A stretch of 64,000 bases of DNA from Dioscorea cayenensis subsp. rotundata (taxonomy: Eukaryota > Streptophyta > Magnoliopsida > Dioscoreales > Dioscoreaceae). Position 1 is the first letter of the stretch. Every line of letters starts with the position of its first letter. The DNA lies in contig NC_052489.1 of NCBI RefSeq assembly GCF_009730915.1, positions 30,063,916 through 30,127,915 of the forward strand. Direction: 5' to 3'. Made by a program: the position numbers and the translations under genes. Below, piece after piece: positions 24,001 through 34,919 of the stretch. The notes below the pieces were generated by a model. That model was not told where the DNA came from, did no database searches, and saw only the letters and a list, made by a program, of their open reading frames with translations.

Positions 24001-24969
24001 CTTTACTAAATCCCAATCCACTTGTTTTCCCTGCCGATCTTGATATATCTGAAAGAACATTCATCAGTATAAAACCCATAAAAACACCAAGAACTTCACA
24101 TTTTCAATGTACAAGAGAGAGTTTGAGCATGTACCAAATAAAAAACAGCATCACATAATTTCTGTGCCATATCATCAAGCAACTGCAGATCATCAAAATA
24201 GGAAATTTTTTAGATTTGCTCCAGCTAAGCAGTGAACAACATTAGCCGAAAAAACAACACCACATTTGTCACTTACTGATTCTGGGAACAATTGCTGAAC
24301 TCTTTCTGTAATACTAATTTCTGTTCTATCATATTGCTCCAAATGAAGAAATGTATGACCTATAAATTTCGGCAAAGCCGAAGAAAGTGACACACTTTCA
24401 ATATACATTTCAATTAGTTTTTCAAAGTCAACTTCTTCTTTCAGAGAGGGCAATATCTGGTTTCAGATGCAAATCAAACTCAATAAAAAAAAAATAATAA
24501 AAATATTATAAAAAAAATTTTAAATTTTCTCTCAATCAACATCATTAACTTGAATACTACTGATTTAGAGATCAAACAAAATAAATAAATAAATAAATAA
24601 ATAAAATTTCACCACTTGGTTTATGTAATGTGATAAGCCTTCTTGATAGGCCTCATGGAGTTTGGAAGAATCTCCATACGGATAAGACTGGTAGATCTCA
24701 CGGCATGCTTGATACACGGCCCTGATTTGTAAATGAAGAACAACATGATAAAATTAAATAAATAAATAAATAAAATTAAAAGCTTCAACATGAGGAAAAA
24801 ATAATTATATATATATAAAGTACATGTAAATCTTTGAGAATAGATCTCCAGTGAATGAAACAGCAGGCCTAATAGCTTTCAAATGTTGAAACAATTCCCT
24901 GATGAGCCTTTTGACTTCTGCATTTGCAATTTCCATTGCCTTCTGTGATTCCTCCAATGATCTCCTCAT
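20914..24969 (-). CDS. Divergent but intact cullin-1-like protein (SCF ubiquitin-ligase scaffold)
   Basis: Eighteen exons, all with GT-AG ends and matching phases, encode 754 residues (AtCUL1 has about 738): 24824-24969, 24613-24721, 24277-24456, 24135-24182, 23791-24048, 23611-23688, 23220-23309, 23062-23142, 22899-22958, 22727-22813, 22480-22632, 22330-22385, 22131-22251, 21881-22048, 21672-21815, 21383-21601, 21128-21292 and 20914-21015. Cullin landmarks are all present: helical repeats, the FAELHRKKLMLRLLYDKNAD segment, SIDMAVTILTSGVWPS, KKLTWIHTLSTCNLIGHFD, LVWVLHSLSCSKYKILKKEP and a C-terminal neddylation domain with ITRIMKRRKVLG, where Lys698 is the predicted NEDD8 site. It ends NQPNVFKYVA. 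The N-terminal third, which binds SKP1 in CUL1, is far from the canonical sequence and the usual N-terminal DLEQGW segment is absent. It is probably a fast-evolving CUL1/CUL2-type paralogue. A leader exon near 25745-25860 is likely. Confidence 0.93.
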
Positions 24970-26697
24970 TTTTTTTTTTTTTACTGTGGCATGAAAATCA
25001 GTGGGGAAAAAGAATTAATATAATTTTTTTTTTAAAAAAAAATAGATAAACTATTAATACATTGCAAAACAGAAAATATAGTAATAAAAAAGAGAAGATG
25101 ACAGACACAACAACAAAACAGAAAATTGGATTACAAGAGGTAAAACTCGGGACAGAAAATAAAACAAACAGTAAAAACCAAAGAGAATAAAAAATTATCC
25201 ACAAATTCGATCTGATGAAGTGGGGCTATGGATAAATTATGCTATCATTAGATACAGAAAGGATAGATAAAATTAAAAAAAATAGAGAAACAATAAAGAT
25301 GATTTTTAATGTGGATATTGGAAGGAAATTAATTACAAACTCCTGTGAATAAAAGTGGATAAACCATAATTTATTAAAAAAGAAGAAAATGGGGAAAACA
25401 AAGTACATAGTGGCAATAACAAACAAGACAAGCTATAGAAGATGCCTGATTTTTTTAATTACAAACTCCTGGTTTTTTTTTTTTTGAGCAAGTAGTAGAA
25501 GATGCCTGATAAGAATTCGACAAGTGCATGAATGATCATGGGCTTGCACACATATGGCAATGAATGTCCACCCGTGGCAGGGTTTAGAATGCAAACTCTA
25601 AAATCAAAATATTACTTAATTTATAAAATTATCCTAAAAAATGCTTGCATCTTCCGAGAGATTGATATAAGAAAAGAGTTAAAAACAAAATAATAACAAT
25701 AATACTATATAATTAAACAAATGTAAAAATAAATAAAATACTCACATGTTGCTCTCTTGGGTTTCCGCAATTCTAGAATTAAAAAAAAAAATTTACTAAT
25801 AGAATTTCTATAATCAAATTGAATCTGGAGTTTCTAAAGTCCTGCAAAAGAAAAAGTGATAACAGGGGTGAGTTTTGTCTTCTTAAGGAGTCTAGTTGCT
25901 CGCATGTAGTGGAAGACTCTAGCCTCTTTATTTTTATTTTTTTATTTTTGCCGAAAGGCTTATTTATAGTTGTGTTATTTGTAAATTTTATTCTGTTTCC
26001 ACACTAATAGATTTATTTTATTTTTCTATTTTATTCTATTTTGTTTTTCTCCCTCTCTTCTGTTCCATCTCTAGTGCATTATCCATATCTTTAAAAATAA
26101 GATAAAATAAATGTTTTTTTTTTTTTACAATAACTTGTTTATTATGATTGTTTTTAAAAAATAATGGTTTGTATTCATCATTGTAGCGCTCAAGGAACAC
26201 TAAATATCTTTATGATAGAATTAGTTTTTGCGAAATTGAAAATTTTTATCAAAACGGGTATTTGAAATATCTTATTATCTAAAAACTTATTTTTTTATTT
26301 TTTTAAAATCTCATTTAAGAGTCTAAAGACTGTGACACGAAAATATATGGAAGTAAAAGAAATGTTATATAATACTGAATTTTTTATATTTTTCGGTTAA
26401 ATTTGTTGATTTTTTCCCCTAAAAAGGATTTTTTTTATAAAAAAAAAGGCTTTTATAAGTAAAAAATCATGAAAATATCCTCCTGTTAATAAGTTTTCGA
26501 TCTGTGTAAGTCATTTTTTTTTCAAAGTTAATATCAGTAAAAAGTATTTCAACTATTCAAACAAAAAAAAAATCTCAACCAATGATAGATATATACATCC
26601 TTTTTTTGTTAAAAAAAACATCCTATATATATATATATATATGTATATTTCAGTCATGTCGTCATTGTTTTATATTTATTTCCTGCTCTTTATTTTT
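24970..26697. other. Cullin leader intron and promoter with LINE and SINE debris
   Basis: On the minus strand a strong donor (CAACAT then GTGAGT) at about 25741-25747 suggests a leader exon from there to about 25860, with an intron down to the coding start. Inside the intron, 25018-25080 and 25345-25400 carry LINE-like 3' ends (GTTTAT or GGTTTATCCAC next to poly(A) on the minus strand). The stretch 25471-25620 looks like a SINE with an A14 tail. From 26000 to 26697 the DNA is AT-rich with a (TA)n tract near 26625. No gene is visible. Confidence 0.45.
25471..25620 (-). mobile_element. SINE-like element with poly(A) tail
   Basis: On the minus strand a B-box-like GAGTTTGCATTCTAAACCC is followed by a body and then CTACTTGCTC plus about 14 A. 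The phrase AGAAGATGCCTGAT occurs both left of the tail (25437-25450) and inside the body (25497-25510), so local duplication or insertion into a relative has occurred. The 5' boundary is uncertain. Confidence 0.35.
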
Positions 26698-26705
26698 ATT
26701 TTAAG

Positions 26706-28224
26706 TTTTTTTTTTATAAAGGTGGATAAACCATATTCATTAAGAAACAGAACTGACAACAAACAACAGAGGAACAAAACCAGTGTCAAATAGCCCACAA
26801 GTGGAAGACACTAGTAACAAATTGTCCAAGAACAAATAGGAGAATAATGAAAGACCCCAACCAGAGAAAGAATATCTCTAGGGAAACACCAACTAGAAAA
26901 ACTAAACACCTCGCGGGGAAGAAGCACGTTCAGGGGGAGCACCTGGCTCCACATCTCTAAAAGTGAGGAACTCCAGACTCCGCTTGATTTTCTTCATCGG
27001 CTCATCCAGTTTTGCCTTCTTAGAAACTGGCACTGCATTCAACTATAACAGTACCATATGAATGATCTTAATAATAATCATAGCATTTGTAGCACAAGTA
27101 GAAGAAAAAAATGCTGGCATTTCTCTCAGACCAAAGATTCCAAGTAATAGCTCGAAGCAGTAAGTCCCAAAACAATGCCACGGGTTTCTTAAGAGCACGC
27201 CAACTCCCCTATAAATCATGCAAGGAATCAGGGCAATGCCGGGCATCAAAAAGCTGTCCAAAGAAATCCCAAATGTGGCGAGCCACAGGGCACTGAATTA
27301 ACAGATGATTAGCTGACTCCACCTCCGCGTGGCACATCACACACGTGGTAGTTAGCACAAAATTACACCTTTTCCGCGTTAAGTTCTCTAAGGACAGGAT
27401 CTTATCATCCCAGGCTAGCCAATTAAACATGCTAACCTTTTTTGGACAATAACCCTTAAGGATGATAGGGGTCCACCGACACCGAAGTCCTCCATCATTT
27501 AGGAAGTTATAGAAGGACTTAACAGTGAAAACCCTATTCGCTGTTAATCTCCAATGCTTCCGATCCAGGGAATGGTTGTTGGTGAGGTTGTCAACTATAC
27601 TTCTGATCCAAGGGGAATCCCCAGCTTTGTTAGCCAAGTCCCTAACAGTGCCCTCCTTATTGGGGGTGCCGAGGAAGAGGTGAGGCCAAATGTCTGCAAG
27701 TGCTCGACTCTCCACCCAATTGTCTAACCAAAAAAGTGTGGTAGCCCCATTACCCATAGACGCTACAAGATTCACCCTGAAAGCAGGTAATGTTTGAACG
27801 ATTCCATTCCAAAGAAATGATCTTTTACAACATTGTTTCTGAAACAGGTTCCAGCATGGGGCTCTCTTGTAGTAATTTTCACGAAAGATAGCCTCACCAC
27901 ACCACCGTTTTCCTGAGATAAGCTTCCACCACCACTTGCCAAGGAAGGCATTGTTAAAGTTAGCCACATTAAGAATATTCCATCCTCCCTGCTCCCTTGA
28001 TCGACAAAGCCTAGTCTAGTTAACCAACCTAATTTTATGATGCTGGGGTGCGACCCGACCACAAAAAATCCCTCCTGATGTTCTCAATACTCTTTGTTAC
28101 CCAGCACAGGAGCTTGAAGATCGACATCCAGTAAGTGGGAATCGTGGTTAGCACCGAGTTAATTAACGTAAGCCTTCCTCCCAAAGTAAGGAGCTTAGAT
28201 TTCCAAGCCTCCAACTTTGATTTG
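26706..28224 (-). mobile_element. 5'-truncated LINE (non-LTR retrotransposon), end of ORF2 and 3' UTR
   Basis: The minus strand encodes the end of a plant LINE ORF2. First comes the post-catalytic region of the reverse transcriptase (KLEAWKSKLLTLGGRLTLIN, TYWMSIFKLLCW, NIRRDFLWSG). Then comes a zinc-binding RVT-type domain (WKLISGKRWCGEAIFR, TLFWLDNWVESRALADIWPH, SFYNFLNDGG, CVMCHAEVESANHLLIQCPV). The catalytic YADD region is missing because the copy is 5'-truncated. The two coding segments lie in different frames around 28020, so it is dead. The 3' end is GGTTTATCCACCTTTATA plus poly(A). An 8-bp repeat ATTTTAAG (26698-26705, 28225-28232) flanks it and may be the target-site duplication. Confidence 0.88.
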
Positions 28225-28589
28225 ATTTTAAGCTTCTTGTTATTCTGATTTTATAATTTTAATAAATTTTTTATTCATCCATTTTATTTAAAAAAAAAAT
28301 CCAATAATTGTCGAGATATATTATAAAATTAGTGGGTATATACGTAATTTCAAGTTTTAAGGGTATATATGAAAATGCACATATATTTCATAATAATATT
28401 ATCATTTTTCATTCCCGCGCACGCTGAGGAAATTGAAAGGTCTTCGATTCTTGAGATTCAAAGGTTAGGGTTTCATTTTGATCATCAATGTCTTCCCAAT
28501 TTCCTCGCTTCAATTCGTTTGGAGAAATGGTGATATTTTCTTTTCGTTATTGTTGTGTTGAATTTGGGAGTTTTGTTTGTTTGATTGTG

Positions 28590-31500
28590 TTTCAGCGTCT
28601 CGAGGTGAAGAGGAGAATGGTGATAGATCCGGGGGATGGTTTAGGGTTTGTGCACATCGCCATCGAGTAGATGAAGAACAAGGTTGAAGGCCTCCCTGAT
28701 GCGCAGTTCAGAGTCAGGGATCGAGTGATGCTCTATACTTAATCTTCTCCCTTTCTTTGTTATTGATTTATTTCAATCTTTTGATCCATTTTTTTTTCTG
28801 ACGCTTTGATCTTTGAATTCTTGATTTCAAATGTTTCAGGAATCTATTGATGATCATATCAACACAAGGGTAAGATTGTTTCCTTTCAATCTATGGGCAA
28901 ATAAATGTGGATGTATTTGTTGGGTTTTGTGGTAATGTGATAGTAAATTAGGTTTTATATCAGGACATTTATAGATTATTTATGTTTCTCCTTGCACTTT
29001 GCGAAGTCAAGAATCAATGGTTTGCTTTTGTTCTTTAATCTTCTTGGAGCAAAGTGGAACTTACAGTTAAGAAATGATTTTAGTTTTGTTGAGTTTGTGT
29101 GAAAAGATCTGCTTTTTTATTGTGTTTTTGGATCAGTTGCTTAATTCATGTGATACTGGTGAGTTTTTTATTAGCAGTTGAACATGCAAGTTCATTTGAT
29201 CATGATTGTAACCTGCTTCCCTGCCAAGAACAGTTGCTAACGCCAGTTTTTGGAGGAAAATGATTTCTGAACATCATATGCTTTAAAGGCCATCTTTTTT
29301 GCATGAGGTTTTCTTGTGTTTTCTCATAGGCTATACTTTTAAGCTGAAGATACTACCATACATGATAGAGAAGCAAGATGGTCTGAGCATAAGGCTCTGG
29401 TCAGTTGGCTTTCAGGCCTTTTAAGTTATCTTGGGTGATGTTTCATTGCTCAGAGGTCACTTCCTCGACTAAATGAAGTTGGGCTTACTCGCTCCTGTGA
29501 CCTCGTTAAGTTAGCATCAATTACCTTGATTTTAATTAATTATTTAATTATGTTGGAAGTTGTAATTGCAGTTTTATTTTATTTCTCAATTTGGTCTGTT
29601 CTGGTTTCACATGTTTAGGATTTTAGATCATGTTCACAATTTGAGCTTGTTGCTACATTGCAATGATTTTTGTTAATTTAATATATGTATACCGGAGGTT
29701 TAGTAACATGGTTAGGGAAACTTCGGGATGCTGTTATTTCTATGTTATATCGCTATCCTTTAACAAAATGACTACTGGGATTCTCTGCGGCTAGCTAAGC
29801 CTAGTCCTTCCACAGATGAATCAAGAGTGCCAATGTAAACAGATTGATGGAATTTTGTTGAAGAATGTTTTGGAAATATTTGTTGACATCGGGTTATGAA
29901 GTATGTCTAGCTATGAACATGGTTTGAAGCAAATATGCTTGAAGATACCACAGCATATTATTTTTGAAAGGCTTCAGATTGAATTGTAAAAGACTCATGC
30001 CCAGATTACATGTTAAAAGTATGTCCTTCCATCAGTACACTCCATATTTTTATCTGTGAACCTGTGATAGCTATATCTGCAACCATTTTCTTTATCTTCT
30101 GCCAGATGGTGGAGCATTTAGAGTGTGAGAAAGATAGAGTTCACAATTACTTGCATTCAAGCAGTGAACAAAAGTTGTTGGAGGTTTGTTTCTATTTTTT
30201 CTTTAGACTGAGTCTTCTATTGCTCGTTCCCTATTAGAGCTATGTGGAGGATGCTTCAAAAACAATGAAAGGAAATTATTAATTTTGTTTTCGAGTGTAT
30301 TGATGCTAATAATATGCAATATAGATTATGAGTGAAGGTGTGCCTTAACTGAGGATGCTTGTTTTGCTTTAGTGTTACATATGTTATTTGTTATAATTAT
30401 GCTATTCTGCAGAGTGCGCAACATGAGTTATTGCCCGTACATGCTAACATACCTTTTGAAAAGGAAAATTCTTGATGTTATGCCTTGCTTTGAGATGACA
30501 ATGTATTTTTTCTAGATGTAGCTCACAACAGAAGAGACTTCAACTCTGTTTTTAAATGGAAGTTTTTTGTTATATTATCGCTTGTCAGGTGGATGAGTAG
30601 ACTTTTTTGTAGAAGACCTCGCTGCTAGCACAATGTCTCAGATATTCAAAGAGGTGTGCCTCCTATTGTTGATATTTTTCTTGTTATAACCCTCGGAATG
30701 TTGTAACCTTTGAATGGTGTATGAATATGTCCTCTATTTTTCAGCATGCCAAAGCTGAAGGTTTAGTATTGATTAAACAAACAGAGGATGCTGCTTGTGA
30801 CGAAAAAGCAAGCATAATGTGTCCTCTGCTCCTTGGTTTGTCCTGCAAATAACTTTTAGTTATTATTAGAAGTAAAGTGGCGTGCTTGACCTAAAAATAA
30901 ATTCATCTTTGGATGATGCCTGTTCGGCCTATGCTAAATCAGATGTGACAGACCATTCCAATTCTGATTCTTTCATTTATATTCAGTCAGATGCCAAAAT
31001 TGTGGGTGGTAGTTTTCTATTTCCAATGAATCTGCCTATTGGTGCTCCAATTGGAATGAATATTTTTCCATTTTTGTCGTCCCATGCAGGACCGGACGAC
31101 AAAAATAAACAAATTGCAGGCGGTGCAGTTACTTGTGTATATATCAGGATTAAGGACCTTTTGAGGAATTATACAGGTAAAATGCTCTTTTTATTTTTTA
31201 TTTTTTTAACACACTGTTTTAGTCACCTTTTCCTGTGAAGGAGCCTTCTCTTCTTGTGCGATGCCATTTATCTCAGGGTCAATGACACTGCCTCCTTTTC
31301 TACTTCATGTCAGGGAAAAATTTGCAGTAAGGCATGTGCTTGACTATTCCCATTATAATGAACATGATGAGTATATGTGAGAAAAGCTAAAGCAAAATAT
31401 GGTGCGAAATTCACATGATAACTGAAAAAGATGGTGGTATGTTCCTTCAGAGGATGTCATTACTCAGTCAGTACCCACATGATATCTTCAGGGCTTGTTC

Positions 31501-32650
31501 ATAATTTTTTTGCTCTAGGTAGGTGATGTAAAATGGTCGTCGAAAAATTAACATCTCTTTAACAGGCATTTTACTTGTGATCCTCATATAAAGCCTGGAA
31601 TTGAACCGGAAGTTATTGTTTCAACTACTGAATCCCAGCTTATGCATGAAGAATTTGACCTAATTCTTAAGAGCTGGCAAAATTTTTTGTCTATTTGACT
31701 GTTTATGTCCTTAAAAGCATTTTACATGATTTTTTTATGCCACTTATGGTGATCAAAATAATAATTTCATGTTAGTTCAGCAGTTGATTTTTTTTATTCA
31801 AATGTGTTTTATTAAATGTGTCTTTGCCAGCATATGCAGTTGAATGTTATTTTTCAAAGATCGCCCAGGAAAAATACCAACAACTAGAATTGAGTGGCTA
31901 ACATTTGGTGTGATACTGTGCAGGTCAAGTGTGTAGAAGCATTTAAGCTTACTATCAGACAATTATGAAATGTAGAAAAAAAATTAGCTGGCTATATTCA
32001 TTGGATAAATGCATCATCCTTGGCTTGTTTGAACCAAAAATTATGGAACTACTTGCGTCAACCAATCGGATTTTCTTCCAGTTCTTGATTGATATCTTTC
32101 AATTGGATGTGCTGTTGTGTTTCTTATTGGAATTTATGATCACAGATTTCATGTATTTCAGGCCTCTTTCCTACTCATATTTAATTCCTCTGATAGACTG
32201 TGTTTTTCAGATATAAAAACTAAACCTGACACATGATGATGCAGTTAAGAGTTCTCTGGTCTTATTGTTGTGGAGACTACAATATCCTAAATATAGAGCC
32301 AAATACAAAAAAACATATCTGATGCTGATTATTTTGAGTTCAACTAACAGTTCACAGACAAAAGGAGAAGACTTCAGGTGTGGACTTTAATGTCTTAAAT
32401 AGAATTAGCAGTGTCGTATTTGCTTATACTTTCTTTTAATTTTATATCCTGAGGCTTCAAAGACTTTCTGTTTGCAGGTTGGTGTTCCTTGCCCCGGGAT
32501 GGGTGAGAAGAAGCTAACAAAGAAGGTGATTGAAACTGTAGAATGGGATTGGAGATGTACCATTCAAACATCAATTGCTTACATTATGAAGACAGTAAAT
32601 TTTAGACGACAAAATGCTAGTGATGGAATGTGTTGGGTAGTTCAAACGCA
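28590..32650 (+). pseudogene. Decayed, intron-bearing copy of canonical CUL1
   Basis: Eight blocks match canonical plant CUL1 in the right order on the plus strand. They are about 28596-28739 (KNKVEGLPDAQF, VMLYT; canonical ILEGLPEPQF, MMLYT), 28839-28869 (ESIDDHINTR), 30105-30182 (EKDRVHNYLHSSSEQKLLE, almost canonical), 30590-30655 (MSRLF, QIFKE), 30744-30811 (AEGLVLIKQTEDAA), 31567-31680 (PHIKPGIEPEVIVSTTES), 31968-32094 (SWLYSLDKCIILGLFEPKIM) and 32479-32650 (EKKLTKKVIETVEWDW, IAYIMKTVNFRR, the remnant neddylation site). Exon 1 contains an in-frame stop, other blocks are shifted, and several exons are absent. Introns are retained, so it arose by DNA duplication and not from an mRNA. It lies 3.6 kb from the divergent cullin, in the opposite orientation, with a LINE between them. 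Confidence 0.85.
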
Positions 32651-33116
32651 GGTTTAAGGTATTTATTTTAAAGCATTTTCCTTTGACCAATATCATTTCT
32701 TTCAATATATTCGCAAGGGTAATGTAAGGAACGGTGTTAAACTTGACCAGAACTTTCAACAATACTCGTAGTGAGGGACAGTGACAAACCGGATTTGTAC
32801 TGATACCTGCCATGACTATCTTTCTTCCTTGAATGTGCACTGCTTGAATGCACATCCTTCAAACACAGAAGAATCACACAAAGAGTACCCTTTCTTGTGT
32901 TTGTCTGAACCAAGTAAATGGTCCATGGTAAATTGTTCTTTTTAATTTTTTTTTGATACATACCAGCCGAAATTTTATGGCATGTAAATCAGACATTACT
33001 CCAAAAATACTCAAAACATTGTTTTGGTAACTATTTCATTTTCTCCCGTGTGAACTTGTTGAAAATCCTATGAACACAGAGTATTATATTAGTCGTACAT
33101 TTAGAGTGGCATCTCA
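32651..33116. other. Intergenic: pseudogene tail and 3' flank of the DYW PPR gene
   Basis: No gene is supported. The last cullin exon (family ending LERDKxNPNLFRYLA) is not recognisable here. The right part should carry the 3' UTR of the minus-strand PPR gene. Confidence 0.5.
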
Positions 33117-34919
33117 TCACCAATAATCTCCACAGGCACACACCCCAGCCGTGAAATGGTGGAACCTGTTGAGGTCCCTCACCACAAAATCCCTGCCAAC
33201 AATATCACTGATCATCTTGAACCTGTCATGGCAATCCCTGCACATCCTCAGGTTCTTCATTACCCTGATAGTCATCCCTTTTGGAATACTAATCAGGCCA
33301 AAACCCAGTGCCAGCCTCTCACTGTGAATCCCCAACATGTCCTCCATCCCCAACTCTGTTTCATCAAACTCCATCTTGAAATTCCTGTTGACATTTACAT
33401 ACCCCCTCTCCTCCATCCTCACCTCCAATTCCCTTAACAGCTTCACAACCTCAGTCCTTCGAGCACACTGGGTCACTTCTCCAGCATAGAACACATAAAC
33501 CATGTCCTTGATCTCAATCCAGCTACAACCAGGGTCCTTTCGGATACCTCTCCGGCTCATCTCTGTTCGAACCTTAACTGCATTGCTCCACTCCCCAGCC
33601 GATGCATAGGTGTTTGACATTGCAACATAAGCTCCTGCCACGTCCCGGTCGAACCCCACCAACCTCTGCTCAGCCTCGAGCACAATGTCCAGCCTCTTGT
33701 GAATCCTGCTGGCAGATAACAATGTGCTCCATAGCAGCAATACGTCCTCCCCTTCTGCTTGGAACTCCTTTGACAGCTCACAGGCTTCATCCAGCCGGCC
33801 AGCACGCCCCAGCATATCAACAGCGCAGGTGTAATGCTTCACGTTAGGTGCAATGCCATGATCTTTATGCATGGATTTCAAGTACGTGAGACCAGTTGAT
33901 ACAAGGCCGGAATGGGTGCAAGCATGGAGAACTCCAAGTAGGGTCACACTGTTGGGCCTAATGCCTCGGTCAAGCATTTGATCAAATAGGTTGAGAGATA
34001 CTTTAGCTTGCCCGTACTTCGCCGCTGCCACGATCATTGACGTGTATGGAACCAGAGACGGCTGCTGGATACGATGGAAAACCTTGTTGGAGTAATCAAT
34101 GCAGCCACATTTTGAGTACATGTCGATGAGAGCTCCGGCGATGACTTCGTTCCCTTCGTGATCATGCCGGACAACCAATGCATGTATTGATCTCCCTGAG
34201 CTCAGTCTCCCAATGCTCGCACAGGCATTGACCAAACTGGATAGCATGAAATGGCTTGGCCGCATATCTAGTCTGAGGAACTCGCCAAAAAGAGCGAGCG
34301 CATTGTAGCCACACGCGTTCTGCGCGTATGCCGAAACCATGGAACACCAAGTAATAATGTTCTTATTAGTCATTTTATCAAACACCCGGCGAGCATTCCC
34401 AATGTCTGTCGTCTTGCCATACATACCAATCAAGGAAGTAGCTACAACGAGATCAAGATGGAGGCCTAGTGCCTCAACACGAGCATGGATTTCCTGGCCA
34501 CGTCTCAAATCAGCGAGGTGCGCGCAGGCATTTATGGCAGTCGCGAAAGTGAAGGAATTAGGCCAAACACTGCACGCAAACATGTCACGGAAGTGGCTAA
34601 GAGCAAGCTCCGGCCGATCACCATCGATATAACCAGCCATCAATGAAGTCCAAGACACCACGTTTCTTTCCGACATTTCGTCGAACACCTTCTGTGCATG
34701 GCCGAGGTTCCCGCATCTCAGGTACGCGTTGATCAAGTGGTTGCCCGTCAAGACGTTAAAGGCCGCGCGCTTGAGGATCTTGGAATGGTTGGAGATCACG
34801 GAACTCAAGTCTTGTGATTCTCGTAGACGCCGAACTAGAATTGGGGTGTAATAACTAAATGTCGAAAATTTCAGGGCCTTTTCTGCAAATAAACAATTTA
34901 GCTTTAAACTATTTCTCAT
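33117..34919 (-). CDS. Organellar PPR protein, PLS class with E and DYW deaminase domains
   Basis: This intronless gene encodes 600 residues. The start MRNSLKLN is the first ATG; the six codons upstream begin with TTG and are not used. Proteins of this type bind organelle transcripts and direct C-to-U RNA editing. PPR motifs run from about residue 55 to 420, with typical phrases such as NHLINAYLRCGNLGHAQKVF, RNVVSWTSLMAGY, IAGALIDMYSKCGCIDYSNK and GIRPNSVTLLGVLHACTHSG. E/E+ motifs follow (LLLWSTLLSASRIH, KDPGCSWIEI). The DYW domain has the deaminase signature HSE plus CRDC and ends CACGDYW, so both zinc-ligand groups and the terminal tripeptide are intact. The N-terminus is basic and Ser-rich, consistent with a mitochondrial or plastid transit peptide. 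The target site cannot be told from sequence by eye. Confidence 0.95.
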   Translation of the reverse strand: MRNSLKLNCLFAEKALKFSTFSYYTPILVRRLRESQDLSSVISNHSKILKRAAFNVLTGNHLINAYLRCGNLGHAQKVFDEMSERNVVSWTSLMAGYIDGDRPELALSHFRDMFACSVWPNSFTFATAINACAHLADLRRGQEIHARVEALGLHLDLVVATSLIGMYGKTTDIGNARRVFDKMTNKNIITWCSMVSAYAQNACGYNALALFGEFLRLDMRPSHFMLSSLVNACASIGRLSSGRSIHALVVRHDHEGNEVIAGALIDMYSKCGCIDYSNKVFHRIQQPSLVPYTSMIVAAAKYGQAKVSLNLFDQMLDRGIRPNSVTLLGVLHACTHSGLVSTGLTYLKSMHKDHGIAPNVKHYTCAVDMLGRAGRLDEACELSKEFQAEGEDVLLLWSTLLSASRIHKRLDIVLEAEQRLVGFDRDVAGAYVAMSNTYASAGEWSNAVKVRTEMSRRGIRKDPGCSWIEIKDMVYVFYAGEVTQCARRTEVVKLLRELEVRMEERGYVNVNRNFKMEFDETELGMEDMLGIHSERLALGFGLISIPKGMTIRVMKNLRMCRDCHDRFKMISDIVGRDFVVRDLNRFHHFTAGVCACGDYW

